NCBI GenBank assembly: GCA_947494645.1
Contig: CANLVO010000001.1
Location: 248,001-312,000, forward strand
DNA from: an uncultured Litoreibacter sp.
Lineage (GTDB): Bacteria; Pseudomonadota; Alphaproteobacteria; Rhodobacterales; Rhodobacteraceae
Length of the DNA stretch: 64,000 nt
Reading direction: 5' to 3'
Shown one piece after another: positions 50,802-59,329 of the stretch. Each line of letters begins with the position of its first letter. Position 1 is the first letter of the stretch. Below the pieces are notes generated by a model that was not told where the DNA came from, ran no database searches, and worked only from the letters and a program-made list of their open reading frames with translations. A program made the position numbers and the translations under genes.

Positions 50802-51614
50802 ATGCGCATCATCATGTTCTGCCTGCTTCTGTGTCTGCCTGGGATTGCCTCGGGCCAAGACCGACAGCCCTCGCATTGCCTCGCTTTGGCCGACTCGACG
50901 CCGGGCGTCACCTACCTGCACAAGGCAAATTGGCAGAACCCGGTTGCCGCTGACACGATCCGGCTGACCTATATCGATCATGCGATGTTCCTGCTGCAAA
51001 CCGCGCGCGGGCTCAGCGCGGTGACAGATTACGTGGGCTTTATCGGCGGGGTCGACCTGATCCCGGACGTGGTCACGATGAACCACGCGCATGGCAGTCA
51101 CTGGACCTCTGTGCCTGACCCGGCCATCCCGCATGTTTTGGAAGGTTGGCAACGGGAGCACAGTCTGGACCTTGGCGAAATGCTGGTGCGTAACGTTTCA
51201 ACGGATATCCGTTCGCGCTTTGGCGGGCCCGTTGAGGTGGATGGCAACTCCATCTTCATATTCGAGGTCGCAGGGCTTTGCGTCGGCCATCTTGGGCATC
51301 TGCATCACGAACCGGACCCCGCGCAATACGCAGCCATTGGCAGGCTCGACGTGGTGATGGCGGCTGTCGATGGCGGGCTGTCGCTGGACACGCCCACGAT
51401 GATGAAAGTGCTGACCCGGCTGCGGTCCTCTGTGGTGATCCCGATGCATTGGTTCGGGCGCAGTTCGTTGAACGTTTTTCTCGACGGCATGCGGGGCACC
51501 TTTGATATCGTCGAGCCCGACACCAGTTTTGTCGAGCTGTCGCTGGACACGTTGCCCGGCCGCCCGACGATCATGGTGCTGAACCCGGCCTATTATAACC
51601 CGCCGGTGGAGTGA
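50802..51614 (+). CDS. Metallo-beta-lactamase fold hydrolase (exported)
   Basis: This 270-residue protein has a signal peptide (about 1-18) and a metallo-beta-lactamase-type core. The metal motif is HAHGSH at 95-100 in TMNHAHGSHWT, followed by GHLGHLHH and VVIPMHWFGR. It is like the UlaG subgroup. The substrate is unknown. It stands alone between the acetyltransferase and oxidase genes. Confidence 0.78.
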   Translation: MRIIMFCLLLCLPGIASGQDRQPSHCLALADSTPGVTYLHKANWQNPVAADTIRLTYIDHAMFLLQTARGLSAVTDYVGFIGGVDLIPDVVTMNHAHGSHWTSVPDPAIPHVLEGWQREHSLDLGEMLVRNVSTDIRSRFGGPVEVDGNSIFIFEVAGLCVGHLGHLHHEPDPAQYAAIGRLDVVMAAVDGGLSLDTPTMMKVLTRLRSSVVIPMHWFGRSSLNVFLDGMRGTFDIVEPDTSFVELSLDTLPGRPTIMVLNPAYYNPPVE

Positions 51615-51667
51615 CCAAACCCGATTAGCGAATTGCAATTTCGCGCCGCTGCCTTCTAATTGGGCGC

Positions 51668-53080
51668 ATGTTAAATCCCGTCTCTGACGCCCTGCGCGAT
51701 CACCTCTCCAAGACCCTGCCAGCTGCCGCTTTCAAGGAGGTCACACCTGCCTATCTGGAAGAACCCCGCGGGCGGTATTCAGGCACGGCGGGGCTGCTTC
51801 TTGCGCCGGGGTCCGCACAAGAGGTCTCTGCCATTGTGACCGCCTGCCGCGATGCGCATGTAGGCGTAATCCCCTATGGCGGCGGCACAGGGCTGGTCGG
51901 CGGACAGATCGCCGAAAATGTGCCTGCGCCAGTAATCGTGTCACTGGAGCGCATGACCGCCATCCGCGCCATTGATCCGGTGGAAAACGTGCTTGTCTGC
52001 GAAGCGGGCGCGGTTCTGCAAAATGTGCAGGACGCGGCAGAGGGGGCAGGACGGCTGTTCCCGCTGACACTGGCCAGCCAAGGCTCTGCCCGGATCGGCG
52101 GCAATCTGGCGACCAATGCGGGCGGCGTGAACGTCCTGCGCTACGGCAACACGCGTGACCTGTGTCTGGGGCTGGAAGCGGTGCTGCCCGATGGCTCCAT
52201 CTGGAACGGGCTAACGCCCTTGCGCAAGAACAACACCGGCTACGACCTGCGCCACCTGTTGATCGGGGCGGAGGGCACGCTGGGCATCATCACTGCGGCC
52301 AGCCTGAAGCTGTTCCCCCGCCCGCAAGCCGTCGGTGCGGCACTGATGGCCGTACCCAATCCACAGGCCGCGCTCGATCTGCTGGCCTTGGCAGGGGAGC
52401 AATTGGGGGGTCAGGTCTCCGCCTTCGAGCTGATCCACCGCCAAGGGCTGGAGTTTCTGGCCGAAGTCGGCCCCGAGGTCAAAGCGCCCTTCGCCGAGCC
52501 ACCCGAATGGATGGTGCTGATCGATTTGGGTTGTTTCGCAGGCACCGTGCCGGAAGAGGCGCTAGAGGTGCTGTTTGCCGAGGCCTTCGCCCGCAAGCTG
52601 GTCAGCGATGGTGTCATTGCCACCTCGTTGGAGCAGCGCCTTGCCTTCTGGTCGATCCGTGAAAGCATCCCCGAGGCCAACAGGCGGATAGGCTCCGTGT
52701 CGAGCCACGATATCTCTGTCCCGATCACCCGCATCCCGGAGTTTATCATGCGTGGGGCAAAGGAGCTTGGCCAACTGGCCGAGTTCAGGATCAACTGCTT
52801 TGGCCATGTCGGCGACGGTAACCTGCACTACAATGTGTTCCCAACCCGCGGAAAAAGCAGAAACGACTATGAATTGGAGCGGCCAGCGGTCAAAGACATC
52901 GTGCATGACCTGACCCACGCGCTGGGCGGCTCGATCTCGGCGGAACATGGCATCGGGCGGTTAAAAACAGACGATCTTGAGCGCTACGGCGACCCGGCAA
53001 AGCTGGCGGCGATGCGGGCAATCAAGGCGGGGCTGGACCCGGCGGGCATCATGAACCCGGGTGCCATAATTCGCGCGTAA
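51668..53080 (+). CDS. FAD-linked oxidase (GlcD / D-2-hydroxyacid dehydrogenase type)
   Basis: This 470-residue flavoprotein has a VAO-type FAD domain (about 40-220, with VIPYGGGTGLVGGQ and GSARIGGNLATNAGG) and a C-terminal cap with HVGDGNLHYNVFP and a final EHGIGRLK. These fit glycolate/D-lactate/D-2-hydroxyglutarate dehydrogenases. The particular hydroxyacid cannot be assigned. No glcE or glcF genes are adjacent, which favours a single-subunit dehydrogenase. Confidence 0.9.
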   Translation: MLNPVSDALRDHLSKTLPAAAFKEVTPAYLEEPRGRYSGTAGLLLAPGSAQEVSAIVTACRDAHVGVIPYGGGTGLVGGQIAENVPAPVIVSLERMTAIRAIDPVENVLVCEAGAVLQNVQDAAEGAGRLFPLTLASQGSARIGGNLATNAGGVNVLRYGNTRDLCLGLEAVLPDGSIWNGLTPLRKNNTGYDLRHLLIGAEGTLGIITAASLKLFPRPQAVGAALMAVPNPQAALDLLALAGEQLGGQVSAFELIHRQGLEFLAEVGPEVKAPFAEPPEWMVLIDLGCFAGTVPEEALEVLFAEAFARKLVSDGVIATSLEQRLAFWSIRESIPEANRRIGSVSSHDISVPITRIPEFIMRGAKELGQLAEFRINCFGHVGDGNLHYNVFPTRGKSRNDYELERPAVKDIVHDLTHALGGSISAEHGIGRLKTDDLERYGDPAKLAAMRAIKAGLDPAGIMNPGAIIRA

Positions 53081-53145
53081 AGTTGATTGGGTGCCCAATC
53101 AAGCCTGTGCCAGTCTTGGGAGCAGCCCAACCGAAAGGCCTGTAC

Positions 53146-53811
53146 ATGCTTCGCTTGCTGATTTTCACCGCTACCCTTCTTTTTGGCGCAATCGCCCATG
53201 CGCAGACGCCGCCATCGGCCTCTGACATTGCGTCATATACCGGGCTGCATCTGGCCGCCCATGAGGGGCGGGCGGATGATATCACCCGGCTGATTGCTGA
53301 GGGAGCTGATGTCAATGCGCGGGACGGCTCTGACAGAACCCCTGCGCATGTTGCGGCCTTTGCCTCGCATGACGACGCTGTCACTGCGCTGGCCAAAGGC
53401 GGCGTGGATATGAACGCGCTGGAAAACCGGCTCTATGATGTTGTGACGATTGCGGCGGTCGCGAATGATCCTGAGTTGGTGTCGCTGGCCATCAAGCTGG
53501 GCAACAAGCCCGACCTGATCACAAGCGTCTATGATGGAACTGCACTGATTGCCGCCGCCCATCTTGGTCACCACCAGGTCGTTGCGCGTCTGGTTGCAAG
53601 CGGCGCGCCTTTGGACCACGTCAACAACCTTGACTGGACCGCTCTGATCGAGGCCGTGGTGTTGGGCGACGGTGGCGCGGATCATATCGAGACGGTGCGC
53701 ATTCTGGTCGAGGCGGGCGCAGACAAAAGCATTGGCGACCGGGACGGCGTCACACCGCTAGAGCACGCCGAGCGACGCGGCTATGCAGAGATGGTCGCAT
53801 TGCTGAAGTAA
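53146..53811 (+). CDS. Ankyrin-repeat protein (exported)
   Basis: This 221-residue protein has a signal peptide ending AHA (about 1-19) and then about five or six ankyrin repeats, with phrases GLHLAAHEGRADDITRLI, DRTPAHVAAFA, DGTALIAAAHLGHHQVVARL and DGVTPLEHAERRG. It should be periplasmic and bind a protein partner; no partner is evident. AAAGG lies seven bases before the ATG at 53146. Confidence 0.87.
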   Translation: MLRLLIFTATLLFGAIAHAQTPPSASDIASYTGLHLAAHEGRADDITRLIAEGADVNARDGSDRTPAHVAAFASHDDAVTALAKGGVDMNALENRLYDVVTIAAVANDPELVSLAIKLGNKPDLITSVYDGTALIAAAHLGHHQVVARLVASGAPLDHVNNLDWTALIEAVVLGDGGADHIETVRILVEAGADKSIGDRDGVTPLEHAERRGYAEMVALLK

Positions 53812-53830
53812 CGCCACACGAGGCGCAAAC

Positions 53831-54361
53831 CTAATCCCCTTCGAACTCGCACAGCACTTTGACGTCCATGCCGAGGCTCTCCAGCTTCTCGCGCCCACCC
53901 AGTGCCGGCAGGTCGATAATGAACGAACATCCAATGACCTCTGCCCCCAGCTTTTCGATCAGCTTGATACCCGCCTCAGCCGTGCCGCCCGTGGCCAAAA
54001 GGTCATCGACCAGCAACACTTTCTCGCCCGATTGCAGGCTGTCATCATGCAGCTCCATCGTGGCCTCGCCATATTCCAGCGTATAGCTCTGCTCGATGGT
54101 TTTGCCGGGCAGCTTGCCCTTCTTGCGGATGGGGACGAAGCCCACCGAAAGCTGGTGCGCGATAGCGCCACCCAAAATGAAGCCGCGCGCCTCAAGCCCG
54201 GCCACCTTATCGAACCGCTGGCCCGCATAGGGGGCAAGCATCTGATCAACCGCCATGCGAAACCCGCGCGGATCCAGAAACAGGGTGGTCACGTCGCGAA
54301 ACATGATCCCCTCATGCGGGAAGTCGGGGATGGTGCGGATGTAATCTTTGACCTTGTCCAT
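53831..54361 (-). CDS. apt: Adenine phosphoribosyltransferase
   Basis: This 176-residue enzyme makes AMP from adenine and PRPP. The PRPP loop [16 protein letters not shown] is at about residues 115-130, and the start [19 protein letters not shown] is typical. Its ATG overlaps the mtnP stop by one base; together they salvage the adenine freed from methylthioadenosine. Confidence 0.96.
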   Translation of the reverse strand: MDKVKDYIRTIPDFPHEGIMFRDVTTLFLDPRGFRMAVDQMLAPYAGQRFDKVAGLEARGFILGGAIAHQLSVGFVPIRKKGKLPGKTIEQSYTLEYGEATMELHDDSLQSGEKVLLVDDLLATGGTAEAGIKLIEKLGAEVIGCSFIIDLPALGGREKLESLGMDVKVLCEFEGD

Positions 54362-55251
54362 TATGCCTGTGCCTCTTTTGCCAAAATGCGGCCTGCCACC
54401 GCGTCGAGCTTGGCCATCACCGCCGGGTCACGGGCAGGAGGCTGCGTGATCATCGCAAACTCCAGCGCCGTGTCGCAGTGATGCGGGCAGGGTTCACGCT
54501 TCGCACCAAGCAAGGCAGGAAGCCGGGCCACCATGCCGCGCGCCTTGCCTGCATTGCCCATCAGCGTGGCGATGATCTGGGTGACATCCACCTCGCCATG
54601 ATCCGGATGCCAACTGTCATAATCGGTGATCATGGCGACCGAGGCGTAGCAAAGCTCTGCTTCCCGCGCGAGCTTTGCTTCCGGCATATTGGTCATGCCG
54701 ATCACATCCGCCCCCCAGCTTTCACGGTACATCTTGCTTTCCGCCAAGGTAGAGAACTGCGGGCCTTCCATCGCCAGATAGGTGCCGCCGTCATGCATGG
54801 TGATCCCCTCAGCCTGACCCGCCTCAAGGCAGACAGCGCCCAAGCGCGGGCATGTGGGATGCGCCACAGAAACATGCGCCACACAGCCCTGGCCAAAGAA
54901 GGATTTCTCCCGCGCGAAGGTGCGGTCAATGAATTGATCCACAACGACAAAGTCGCCCGGCGCCATGTGTTCGCGAAACGATCCGCAGGCCGAAACGGAG
55001 ACAACGTCCGTGGCCCCCAAACGCTTCAGCGCGTCAATGTTGGCGCGGTAGGGCACGGTCGAGGGGCTGTGGACATGGCCGCGCCCGTGACGCGGCAGAA
55101 AGGCCATTTTCACGCCGTCCAGCGTGCCGGTCAAAATCTGGTCAGACGGCGCACCCCACGGGGTTTCCACCTGCTGCCAGTTTGGGGTCTCCAACCCGTC
55201 AATCTCGTAGATGCCTGATCCGCCGATAATGGCGATCACCCTGTCTGTCAT
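54361..55251 (-). CDS. mtnP: S-methyl-5'-thioadenosine phosphorylase
   Basis: This 296-residue nucleoside phosphorylase cleaves methylthioadenosine to adenine and methylthioribose 1-phosphate. [15 protein letters not shown] starts the protein, PRHGRGH the phosphate site, and MEGPQFST plus [19 protein letters not shown] follow. It is the first gene of mtnP-apt. Confidence 0.96.
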   Translation of the reverse strand: MTDRVIAIIGGSGIYEIDGLETPNWQQVETPWGAPSDQILTGTLDGVKMAFLPRHGRGHVHSPSTVPYRANIDALKRLGATDVVSVSACGSFREHMAPGDFVVVDQFIDRTFAREKSFFGQGCVAHVSVAHPTCPRLGAVCLEAGQAEGITMHDGGTYLAMEGPQFSTLAESKMYRESWGADVIGMTNMPEAKLAREAELCYASVAMITDYDSWHPDHGEVDVTQIIATLMGNAGKARGMVARLPALLGAKREPCPHHCDTALEFAMITQPPARDPAVMAKLDAVAGRILAKEAQA

Positions 55252-55428
55252 ATCCCTTAACCCTGTCTGAGGACTGCCTGCGGCGGCAATAGTGACGCAG
55301 TCTTAACGGAATGGAAACGCTGCGCACGCAGGCTGGCGCTCAATTCAGGACATTTTGACGTGCATCTTGGGGCTTGGGCCGTTATGGGCGGGGCAACGAG
55401 ACAGACATCCCTATACAAAGAGGCCCGC

Positions 55429-57117
55429 GTGACCCGCAGCTTTCTGGCAGCCCTTGCCAACAATTCGCTTTTGAACGACCTGCAACTGGTGCCCGAAGGC
55501 AATATCAGCGCGGGTCGTTGGCGCATCGAAATTCTTTCCGGGCTGACCGTCGCGCTGGCGCTGGTGCCCGAAGCAGTGGCCTTTGCCTTTGTGGCAGGTG
55601 TGCACCCGCTGGTGGGGCTGTATGCGGCCTTTATCGTGGGGCTCATCACAGCCGTTATCGGTGGTCGTCCGGGGATGATATCAGGCGCCACCGGCGCTTT
55701 GGCCGTCGTGATGGTCGCGTTGGTGGCGCAGCATGGAGTAGAATACCTCTTTGCCACCGTAATCCTTATGGGCATCATTCAGATTGCCGTTGGGCTGCTG
55801 AGGTGGGGTAAATTCATCCGGCTGGTCCCGCACCCTGTGATGCTGGGCTTCGTGAACGGGCTGGCCATCGTTATTTTCCTCGCGCAGCTGAGCCAGTTCC
55901 AGAAGCCTGGCACGGCTGAGCATGGCTCCGGGGGGCATGGCATGGCCGCAGGCGAATGGCTTGCTGGCACAGAGCTGAGTTTGATGCTGGCGCTCACCGT
56001 GCTGACCATGGCTATCATCTGGGCCACCCCAAAGGTCACCAAAGTCATCCCCGCGCCGCTGGCGGGCATCGGCATCGTGGCTTTGCTGGTGATCTTCTTC
56101 AACATCCCGGTGCCACGCGTCGGCGATCTGGCAGAGATCGCGGGCGGCTTCCCGACGTTCCATAACCCGTTCAGCTTTGCGGGCAATGCCTCCGTGGCGC
56201 AGGGCATTTACGGCGACCTGCTGGCCCCCTTCACGATCGAGACCTTCTGGATCATCCTGCCCTATGCAGTGATCCTTGCCGCCATTGGTCTGATCGAAAG
56301 TCTGCTGACGCTGAACCTTGTGGGCGCGATCACCGGCAAGCGCGGCGGCGCGTCTCAGGAATGTGTGGCGCAAGGCGTGGCCAATACCGTGACCGGCTTT
56401 TTCGGCGGCATGGGCGGTTGTGCGATGATCGGGCAATCCATGATCAACGTGAACTCGGGCGGGCGGACCCGCATCGCGGGCATCGCGGCGGCGCTGTTCC
56501 TTCTGGCCTTCATCATGATCGGTGCGCCTATCATTGAACAAATCCCGCTGGCTGCTTTGGTGGGCGTGATGTTTATGGTGGTGATCGGCACCTTCGCGTG
56601 GAACAGCTTCAACATCATCCGCAAGGCCCCGCGCACCGACGCCTTCGTCATCATCCTCGTGACCATCACGACGGTGATGTACGACCTCGCGACAGCCGTG
56701 GTGGTGGGCGTCATCGTCTCCGCGCTGGCCTATGCGTGGCAAAACGCCAAGCGCATCCACGCCAAAACGCATACCACGCCTGAGGGTGCCAAGGTCTACG
56801 CCATCGACGGCCCGCTGTTCTTTGGGTCCACCGATGGGTTTGACGAACTGTTCACACCGGAAGAAGACCCCTCGCTGGTAGTCATTGATTTCGCCGACAG
56901 CCGCGTTGCCGACCAATCCGCGCTTCAAGCCATCGAGGCCGTGGCCGCCCGCTACGAGGACGTAGGCAAGAAGGTGCAGCTGCGCCATCTCAGCCGGGAC
57001 TGCCACGAGCTCTTGACCAATGCAGGCCAGCTGATGGTCGATAGCGACGACGATCCGAACTACGCGGTGGCGGTGGATTATTCGGTCAAGACAGGCCAAC
57101 TCGCCGGGGGGCACTGA
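55429..57117 (+). CDS. SulP family anion transporter with STAS domain
   Basis: This 562-residue membrane protein has about 11-12 helices and a C-terminal STAS domain (about 455-555, IDGPLFFGSTDGFDELF). The SulP phrase LSGLTVALALVPEAVAFAFV is near the N-terminus. SulP proteins carry sulfate, bicarbonate or other anions, often with Na+; the ion here is not clear. I chose the GTG at 55429 (AAAGAGG six bases upstream). Upstream starts at 55360 or 55384 are possible. Confidence 0.9.
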   Translation: MTRSFLAALANNSLLNDLQLVPEGNISAGRWRIEILSGLTVALALVPEAVAFAFVAGVHPLVGLYAAFIVGLITAVIGGRPGMISGATGALAVVMVALVAQHGVEYLFATVILMGIIQIAVGLLRWGKFIRLVPHPVMLGFVNGLAIVIFLAQLSQFQKPGTAEHGSGGHGMAAGEWLAGTELSLMLALTVLTMAIIWATPKVTKVIPAPLAGIGIVALLVIFFNIPVPRVGDLAEIAGGFPTFHNPFSFAGNASVAQGIYGDLLAPFTIETFWIILPYAVILAAIGLIESLLTLNLVGAITGKRGGASQECVAQGVANTVTGFFGGMGGCAMIGQSMINVNSGGRTRIAGIAAALFLLAFIMIGAPIIEQIPLAALVGVMFMVVIGTFAWNSFNIIRKAPRTDAFVIILVTITTVMYDLATAVVVGVIVSALAYAWQNAKRIHAKTHTTPEGAKVYAIDGPLFFGSTDGFDELFTPEEDPSLVVIDFADSRVADQSALQAIEAVAARYEDVGKKVQLRHLSRDCHELLTNAGQLMVDSDDDPNYAVAVDYSVKTGQLAGGH

Positions 57118-57343
57118 CCGGGACAAAGGCAGAGATAGATGTCACGCTAATGTCACTTCTTCTGACCTTTTCCCCCTACAGCTTTCAGTTCCGAGCCCCT
57201 ACATCTTGTGTCAGGGGATCAATATCCTCGTAGCGTAACGAGCCGACTCCACTCACGGAATGCCCGCTCTCTTTTTCAGTTAGATATTGGTCCCCACCTT
57301 GCCCCGGATGTCCTCCGAAGGGCCCGAGAACGCTGCGAAGCGC
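57118..57343. other. Convergent intergenic region, no gene seen
   Basis: These 226 bases lie between two convergent genes. I see no ORF with family-like sequence, no RNA gene, and no strong stem followed by a T-run. Small inverted repeats (GGAT/ATCC near 57218-57229) are weak. Confidence 0.4.
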
Positions 57344-57952
57344 TTAGCTTTCTCCCGGGCGGTTCAGGCTGAACAGCTCCGTCACCCGGGCGTAGTCGCG
57401 GTACCCCAACCGAGCCAAAGGCTGGAACGTGGTCACATCAAACATGCCGTCTTTCAGACAGTCGTCGCGCAGGTGAATGCCCGTGACTTCGCCGAAGACG
57501 ACGATATTTTCCTCCCCCGGCAAGTCCACGACCTTTGTCAGTTTGCACTCCAGATTGGCCGGGGCTCCCTCCACGCGGGAACAGGCAATCGTGTCGCACT
57601 CCACGCGTTGAATGCCCGCATGTGTAAACTCATCCACCTCGCGCTCATAGGGGCCTGATGTCATGTTCATCATATCCCGCGCGGCGTACTCGACGATGTT
57701 GACGCAGAACACCTCCGTCTCAAGAATGTTGGCCACGCTGTCCTTGCCCTTGTCGCGATCCGCCTTGCCGGACGTCGAGGCAAACATCACCTGCGGCGGC
57801 ACATAAGCCACGGCATTGAAAAACGAGTAGGGGGCAAGGTTCTCGCGCCCTTGCGCGTCGCGCGTAGAGATCCAGCCGATGGGCCGGGGCGTGACAATGG
57901 CGTTGAACGGGTTATGCGGCAGGCCGTGGCCATCTTCGGGGCGGTAGAACAC
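57344..57952 (-). CDS. Flavin reductase family protein (FMN-binding split barrel)
   Basis: This 202-residue flavoprotein starts FYRPEDGHGLPHNPFNAIV, with IGWISTRDAQGRENLAPYSFFN and VMFASTSGK, the FMN-binding region of the flavin reductase/split-barrel family. It likely reduces FMN or serves a monooxygenase. The GTG at 57952 is chosen because GAGGAG lies six bases upstream; a TTG at 57979 is in frame. The partner is unknown. Confidence 0.88.
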   Translation of the reverse strand: MFYRPEDGHGLPHNPFNAIVTPRPIGWISTRDAQGRENLAPYSFFNAVAYVPPQVMFASTSGKADRDKGKDSVANILETEVFCVNIVEYAARDMMNMTSGPYEREVDEFTHAGIQRVECDTIACSRVEGAPANLECKLTKVVDLPGEENIVVFGEVTGIHLRDDCLKDGMFDVTTFQPLARLGYRDYARVTELFSLNRPGES

Positions 57953-58029
57953 GTCGGGCTCCTCGTGTGGTTTGCCCAACAGCTAACGCCATGTTACGCC
58001 AGCGCAAGTGTGAATTTGAGGCCGCGACC

Positions 58030-58515
58030 GTGGAGATCCGCCAAGAACAACCGGAAGACTGGTGGGAGGTGGAGGCCCTCTATGACCTGTGTTTCGCACC
58101 GGGCCGGGAGGCCCTGTCCTCCTACCGCCTGCGCGATGACGTCGACCCGGTCGCCAAGCTGTCACGGGTCGCCCGCGACGCGGATGGCGTCTTGGGCGGG
58201 GTGATCCGGTACTGGCCTGTGCGTATCGGCGCGTCACAGGCCTTGCTGCTTGGCCCGATTGCCGTGCACCCGACCCGGCAGGGCGAAGGGTTGGGCGGCG
58301 CTTTGATGACCGATAGCCTGCAAATCGCGCATGATCTCGGCTGGTCCCGGGTGCTGCTTGTCGGCGACGCGCCCTATTACGAGCGCCATGGGTTCTCGAA
58401 GATCGACAACATTACTATGCCGCCTCCTACAAACCCCGACCGCGTTCTGGCCCGCGCATTGCAACCGGGGGCCTGGGATGGCGTCACAGGACGGGTGGAG
58501 CGTTTGCACGGCTAG
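58030..58515 (+). CDS. GNAT family N-acetyltransferase
   Basis: This 161-residue acetyltransferase-fold protein has LLGPIAVHPTRQGEGLGGALM (motif A) and GDAPYYERHGFSKI, as in YhbS-type GNATs. The acceptor is unknown. GTG at 58030 puts the start at the fold; ATG at 57991 would add 13 residues. It is divergent from the flavin reductase gene. Confidence 0.84.
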   Translation: MEIRQEQPEDWWEVEALYDLCFAPGREALSSYRLRDDVDPVAKLSRVARDADGVLGGVIRYWPVRIGASQALLLGPIAVHPTRQGEGLGGALMTDSLQIAHDLGWSRVLLVGDAPYYERHGFSKIDNITMPPPTNPDRVLARALQPGAWDGVTGRVERLHG

Positions 58516-58564
58516 CTTGAAAGAAACCCCTTCCAGCACCATTTATGATTGAGGAGGGACGTCC

Positions 58565-59329
58565 ATGACCCAGACAATTCTGCCACCCGTGAAAGCGGCC
58601 AACCCCAGCAAGGAGGTCCAGCTCGCAGAGCTTGTGACCCGCTACAAAAGCGCGCGCGGCGTTGGTATGCAAGTGGTTGGACTTCTGGGCGCGCAGGCTG
58701 AAAACCTGTTGGATAAGCTGCCATCCCCCGCCCGCGCCGGGCTTGATAAAGCCACTCTGCAGGCGCTTGAATTGAGCTTTTCCGCCGCCGCCATCACGCG
58801 CGGCTCGATCCCCGACACTGGCAATTGGATGACCCGCATGGTTACGGTGACCACCGGGGCCGCAGGCGGGTTTGGCGGGATGACCACCGCCTTGGCAGAA
58901 CTGCCATTGACGACCACCGTGATTCTGCGCGCGATCCAAGGCATCGCGGCGGAGCACGGGTTCGACCCAACACACCCCGACACCAAGGCCGATTGCCTGC
59001 GCGTCTTTGCCGCCGCCGGACCGATGTCAGAGGATCAGGGCACAGACCTCAGCTTTCTGACCCTGCGGGCCAGCGTCTCGGGCGCAGCGATGCAAACGCT
59101 GCTTGCCAAAGTCGCGCCGAAACTGTCGGTGACGCTGGGCCAAAAACTGGCCGCGCAGACCGTGCCGGTGCTAGGCGCGGTAACTGGCGCCGCAATCAAC
59201 TACGCTTTCACCAGCTATTATCAGGACATCGCCCATGTGCAGTTCGGTTTGCGCAAACTGGCGGAGGAAACCGGTCATGACCGCGCGGCCCTGGCGGCAG
59301 AATTTGAGGCATTGGTCCGCGACGCCTAG
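58565..59329 (+). CDS. EcsC family protein
   Basis: This 254-residue protein resembles the EcsC family. Landmarks are a Gly/Ala-rich helical pair at about residues 95-125 (TGAAGGFGGMTTALAELPLT) and the C-terminal GAVTGAAINYAFTSYYQDIA. In Bacillus, EcsC lies by an ABC exporter, but no exporter is here. The biochemical role is unknown. The 3' end overlaps ptsP by four bases. Confidence 0.86.
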   Translation: MTQTILPPVKAANPSKEVQLAELVTRYKSARGVGMQVVGLLGAQAENLLDKLPSPARAGLDKATLQALELSFSAAAITRGSIPDTGNWMTRMVTVTTGAAGGFGGMTTALAELPLTTTVILRAIQGIAAEHGFDPTHPDTKADCLRVFAAAGPMSEDQGTDLSFLTLRASVSGAAMQTLLAKVAPKLSVTLGQKLAAQTVPVLGAVTGAAINYAFTSYYQDIAHVQFGLRKLAEETGHDRAALAAEFEALVRDA